Assembly (NCBI GenBank): GCA_963789495.1
Contig: CAWBLP010000018.1
Location: 248,001-312,000 of the forward strand
DNA: 64,000 nt
Source of the DNA: CAWBLP01 sp963789495
GTDB taxonomy: Bacteria > Pseudomonadota > Alphaproteobacteria > Acetobacterales > Acetobacteraceae
Direction of reading: 5' to 3'
Part shown: positions 61,802-64,000 of the stretch, piece after piece
Position numbering within the stretch: the first letter of the stretch is position 1
Layout: every line of letters begins with the position of its first letter
Translations under genes and position numbers: made by a program
The notes under the pieces: generated by a model
What the model was told of the DNA's origin: nothing
Database searches by the model: none
The model's input: only the letters and a program-made list of their open reading frames with translations

Positions 61802-63489
61802 GCCGTCGCTCCCAGCAGGTCGTCGGCGGCCGCGCGGGCCGCCTCGGTGACGGTCTCGCCGGCCAGCATGCGGGCGATCTCCTCGCGCCGGGCGGCGGCA
61901 TCCAAGGTCTCGACATGGGTGGCCGCGGACCCGCGGGAGGCGGCCTTGGCCACGCGCAGATGCGCCGCGCCGCGCGCCGCCACCTGCGGACTATGGGTCA
62001 CCACCAGCACCTGCACGCGGTCGGCCACCCGGGTCAGCCGCTCGCCCACCGCGGCCGCGGTGGCGCCGCCGACGCCGGAATCCACCTCGTCGAACACCAA
62101 AGTCGGCACCGAGGAGCCGGAGGACAGCACCACCTTCAACGCCAGCATCAGCCGCGACAATTCGCCGCCCGAGGCGATCCGCGCCAGCGGGCCGAGTTCC
62201 TGGCCGGGATTGGTGGCGATCAGGAAGCGGACGGAATCGGCACCGCCCTCCCCCCACTCGGCTTCCTCGCGCGCCGCCACCTCGGCGTGGAAGCGCGCCT
62301 TGTCGAGCCGCAACGGCGGCAGTTCCTTCGCCACCGCCCGGTCGAGCCGGCCCGAGGCGCCGCGGCGCGCCGCGGACAGTGCTTCGGCGGCGGCGACATA
62401 GCCGGTGCGGGCCTCCGCCGCCCGCTGCTCCAGCGCGACGATCTCGGCGGACCCGGTCTCCAGCGCCGCCAGCCGCGAGGCCAGCGTATCCAGCAGCGCC
62501 GGCAGGTCGGCCACCGGCACGGCATGCTTGCGCGCGGCGGCACGCAGGCTGAACAGCCGCTCCTCCGCCTGTTCCAGGCGACGCGGATCGGCATCCGCCT
62601 CGGCGGCCAGCCGGGTCAGCAGGGTTTCCGCCTCGGCGAGCGCCTCCTCGGCCCGTTCCAGCGCCGCCAGCGCCGGCCCGGCCGGATTGACCGCCTCGGG
62701 CTGGCCGGACGGCACCAGCCGCTGCAAGGTCCGCGAGGCCGCCCGCAGCGCCGCCGCCGGTCCGGCGCTGCGCCGGTCGCGCGGCGTCAGTTCGGCGACC
62801 GCGGCGGCGATCGCCTCGCCGCGGCGCTCATCCTGCTGCAAACGCTGGCGTTCCGCGGCCAGCCGGTCTTCCTCGGCTTCCTGCGGGGCCAGCCTGGCGA
62901 GTTCATCCACCGCGTGGCGCAGCCATTCCTCATCGCGCTCCGCCGTCGCGATCGCCTCGCGGGCCGCGTCGAGCGCCGCCAGCGCGGAGCGCCAGGTGCG
63001 CCAGGCGCCGGAAACCGCCTGGCGCAGCGCCACCGGCACGCCGAACGCATCCAGCAGCGCGGCATGGCCGGCGGGATCGGCCAGCCCCATCTGCTCATGC
63101 TGCCCCTGCACCTCGACCAGCAGTGCGCCGGTCCGCCGCAGCAGGGCGACGCCGACCGGCTGGTCGTTGACGAAGGCGCGCGAGCGACCGTCCCTGGTCA
63201 CCACGCGGCGCAGCACGATCTCGTCCTCGGCCTCCAGCCCCTGCTCCGCCAGCAGCGCCAGTGCCGGATGGCCGGCCGGCGGGGCGAAGCAGGCGGTCAC
63301 CACCGCCTGTTCGGCGCCGCGCCGCACCAGGCCGGCATCGGCGCGGGCGCCCAGCGCCAGGCCCAGACTGTCCAGCAGGATGGATTTGCCGGCGCCGGTC
63401 TCGCCGGTGAGTACGGTCAGTCCGCCGAGGAACGACAGGTCCAACCGGTCGATCAGCACCACGTCCCGGATCGCCAGCGCGGTGAGCAT
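61798..63489 (-). CDS. recN: DNA repair protein RecN
   Basis: A 563-residue SMC-like ATPase acting in double-strand-break repair. Walker A is LTGETGAGKSILLDSLGLALG; a long coiled-coil middle (about 150-370) is followed by the signature ASGGELSRLMLALKVVL, Walker B TLVFDEVDSGVGG and VTHSPQVAARG. The ATG at 63489 gives the standard MLTALAIRDVVLIDRLDL start. Between bamD and ligA, in the usual alphaproteobacterial order. Confidence 0.97.
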   Translation of the reverse strand: MLTALAIRDVVLIDRLDLSFLGGLTVLTGETGAGKSILLDSLGLALGARADAGLVRRGAEQAVVTACFAPPAGHPALALLAEQGLEAEDEIVLRRVVTRDGRSRAFVNDQPVGVALLRRTGALLVEVQGQHEQMGLADPAGHAALLDAFGVPVALRQAVSGAWRTWRSALAALDAAREAIATAERDEEWLRHAVDELARLAPQEAEEDRLAAERQRLQQDERRGEAIAAAVAELTPRDRRSAGPAAALRAASRTLQRLVPSGQPEAVNPAGPALAALERAEEALAEAETLLTRLAAEADADPRRLEQAEERLFSLRAAARKHAVPVADLPALLDTLASRLAALETGSAEIVALEQRAAEARTGYVAAAEALSAARRGASGRLDRAVAKELPPLRLDKARFHAEVAAREEAEWGEGGADSVRFLIATNPGQELGPLARIASGGELSRLMLALKVVLSSGSSVPTLVFDEVDSGVGGATAAAVGERLTRVADRVQVLVVTHSPQVAARGAAHLRVAKAASRGSAATHVETLDAAARREEIARMLAGETVTEAARAAADDLLGATA

Positions 63490-63508
63490 GCTGCCCGCGC
63501 CTGCCGGG

Positions 63509-64000
63509 TCAGAAGATCGAGTGCCAGGTGCGCGAGATGAACCCGCGCTCCGGCGGCGCCGGTCGGGGCGCCTCCCCCTGGACCAGGTCGTCACGGTACA
63601 AATCCCGGTAGCTGTCCTCGTACCACACGCTGCCCGGGTAGTTGTAACCCAGCACCGAGGCGGTCTTCCGGGCTTCCTGCTTCAGGCCGAGGATCAGGTA
63701 GATCTCGGTGAGCCGGTGCAGCGCCTCCGGCACGTGGTTGGTGGTCTGGTAGTCATCCACCACGCGCTGGAAGCGGCCAATCGCCGCCTCATACAGGTGC
63801 TGGCTTTCATACCAGCGGCCGACCTCCATTTCCTTGCCGGCGAGGTGGTCGCGGCACAGGTCGATCTTGAGCTGGGCGTCGCGCGCGTAGGTGGTCTCCG
63901 GGAAGCGGTTCACCACTTCCTGCAGCGCGTTCATCGCCTGCTCGGTGCCCTTCTGGTCGCGCTGGATATCGGCGATCTGCTCGTAATAGCAGAGCGCCCG
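63509..64000 (-). CDS. bamD: Outer membrane assembly lipoprotein BamD (partial)
   Basis: The last 163 residues of a TPR-containing BamD/ComL protein; the signal peptide and first repeats lie beyond the window. Visible: LCYYEQIADIQRDQKGTEQAMNALQEVVNRFPETTYARDAQLKIDLCRDHLAGKEMEVGRWYESQHLYEAAIGRFQRVVDDYQ and HRLTEIYLILGLKQEARKTASVLGYNYPGSVWYEDSYRDL. It helps insert beta-barrel proteins in the outer membrane. 19 bases upstream of recN. Confidence 0.93.
   Translation of the reverse strand, partial: RALCYYEQIADIQRDQKGTEQAMNALQEVVNRFPETTYARDAQLKIDLCRDHLAGKEMEVGRWYESQHLYEAAIGRFQRVVDDYQTTNHVPEALHRLTEIYLILGLKQEARKTASVLGYNYPGSVWYEDSYRDLYRDDLVQGEAPRPAPPERGFISRTWHSIF

Overview
The window is GC-rich, tightly packed chromosomal DNA from an alphaproteobacterium. 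Rhodospirillales/Acetobacteraceae is the best guess. The evidence is the gene neighbourhoods (bamD-recN-ligA; addA-trxA; accD-folC; rplM-rpsI; a phnGHIJKLM set followed by a DUF1045 gene), strong G/C third-position bias, an HGGxSTG-type protein, and hairpin intergenic repeats of the 'AAGGGGCGCTGCCCCTT' kind. The taxon is inferred from gene content only. I see no rRNA, tRNA, CRISPR array, prophage or complete insertion sequence.

Layout. 1-1101 (minus): a radical SAM peptide-maturase gene cut by the window edge, preceded by a 126-residue protein with two near-identical WCVACGAGK blocks. This looks like a two-core RiPP precursor with its maturase. 1.5-6.8 kb (minus): an ABC ATPase and fused double permease of the nitrate/sulfonate type, then a polyamine-type permease and ATPase, with no substrate-binding protein. 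7.2-12.8 kb: catabolic and regulatory genes (a frameshifted FAD monooxygenase, an SMP-30 lactonase, an unknown protein, a glyoxalase-fold protein, a PPOX flavoprotein divergent from a LysR regulator). 12.9-16.2 kb: DUF305 protein, YVTN beta-propeller, ECF sigma factor and its anti-sigma factor. 16.7-25.2 kb: a C-P lyase locus, with phnF and a second phnM-like gene divergent from phnGHIJKLM and DUF1045. 25.3-35.7 kb (minus): a long run of trxA, addA, mug-like, methyltransferase, moaB, lytic transglycosylase, uracil-DNA glycosylase, a 50-residue-repeat protein and an HGGxSTG protein.

36-43 kb: an acyl-CoA dehydrogenase, a Tat-targeted glycine-repeat protein, two lipoproteins, a gamma-carbonic-anhydrase-like protein, argC, and rpsI/rplM with a clear promoter and terminator. 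43.6-55.2 kb: a tartrate-dehydratase-like enolase-superfamily enzyme, an enoyl-CoA hydratase, folC, accD, a methyltransferase divergent from an XRE regulator, a frameshifted PEP-mutase-family gene, DUF1244, and a glycerate kinase-pyruvate kinase pair like ttuD-ttuE. 55.3-59.4 kb: trpA (frameshifted), trpB and pckA. 59.7-64 kb: ligA, recN and partial bamD.

Two themes run across the window. First, four genes (FAD monooxygenase, HGGxSTG/repeat protein, PEP mutase, trpA) each become full length if exactly one base is removed. That points to sequence indel errors or shared recent decay rather than unrelated pseudogenes. Second, repeats are abundant: a duplicated potA 3' end, minisatellites inside addA and the 50-residue-repeat protein, a 99-bp higher-order repeat in the glycine protein, and three related palindromic intergenic elements at 48.4, 56.1 and 59.5 kb.
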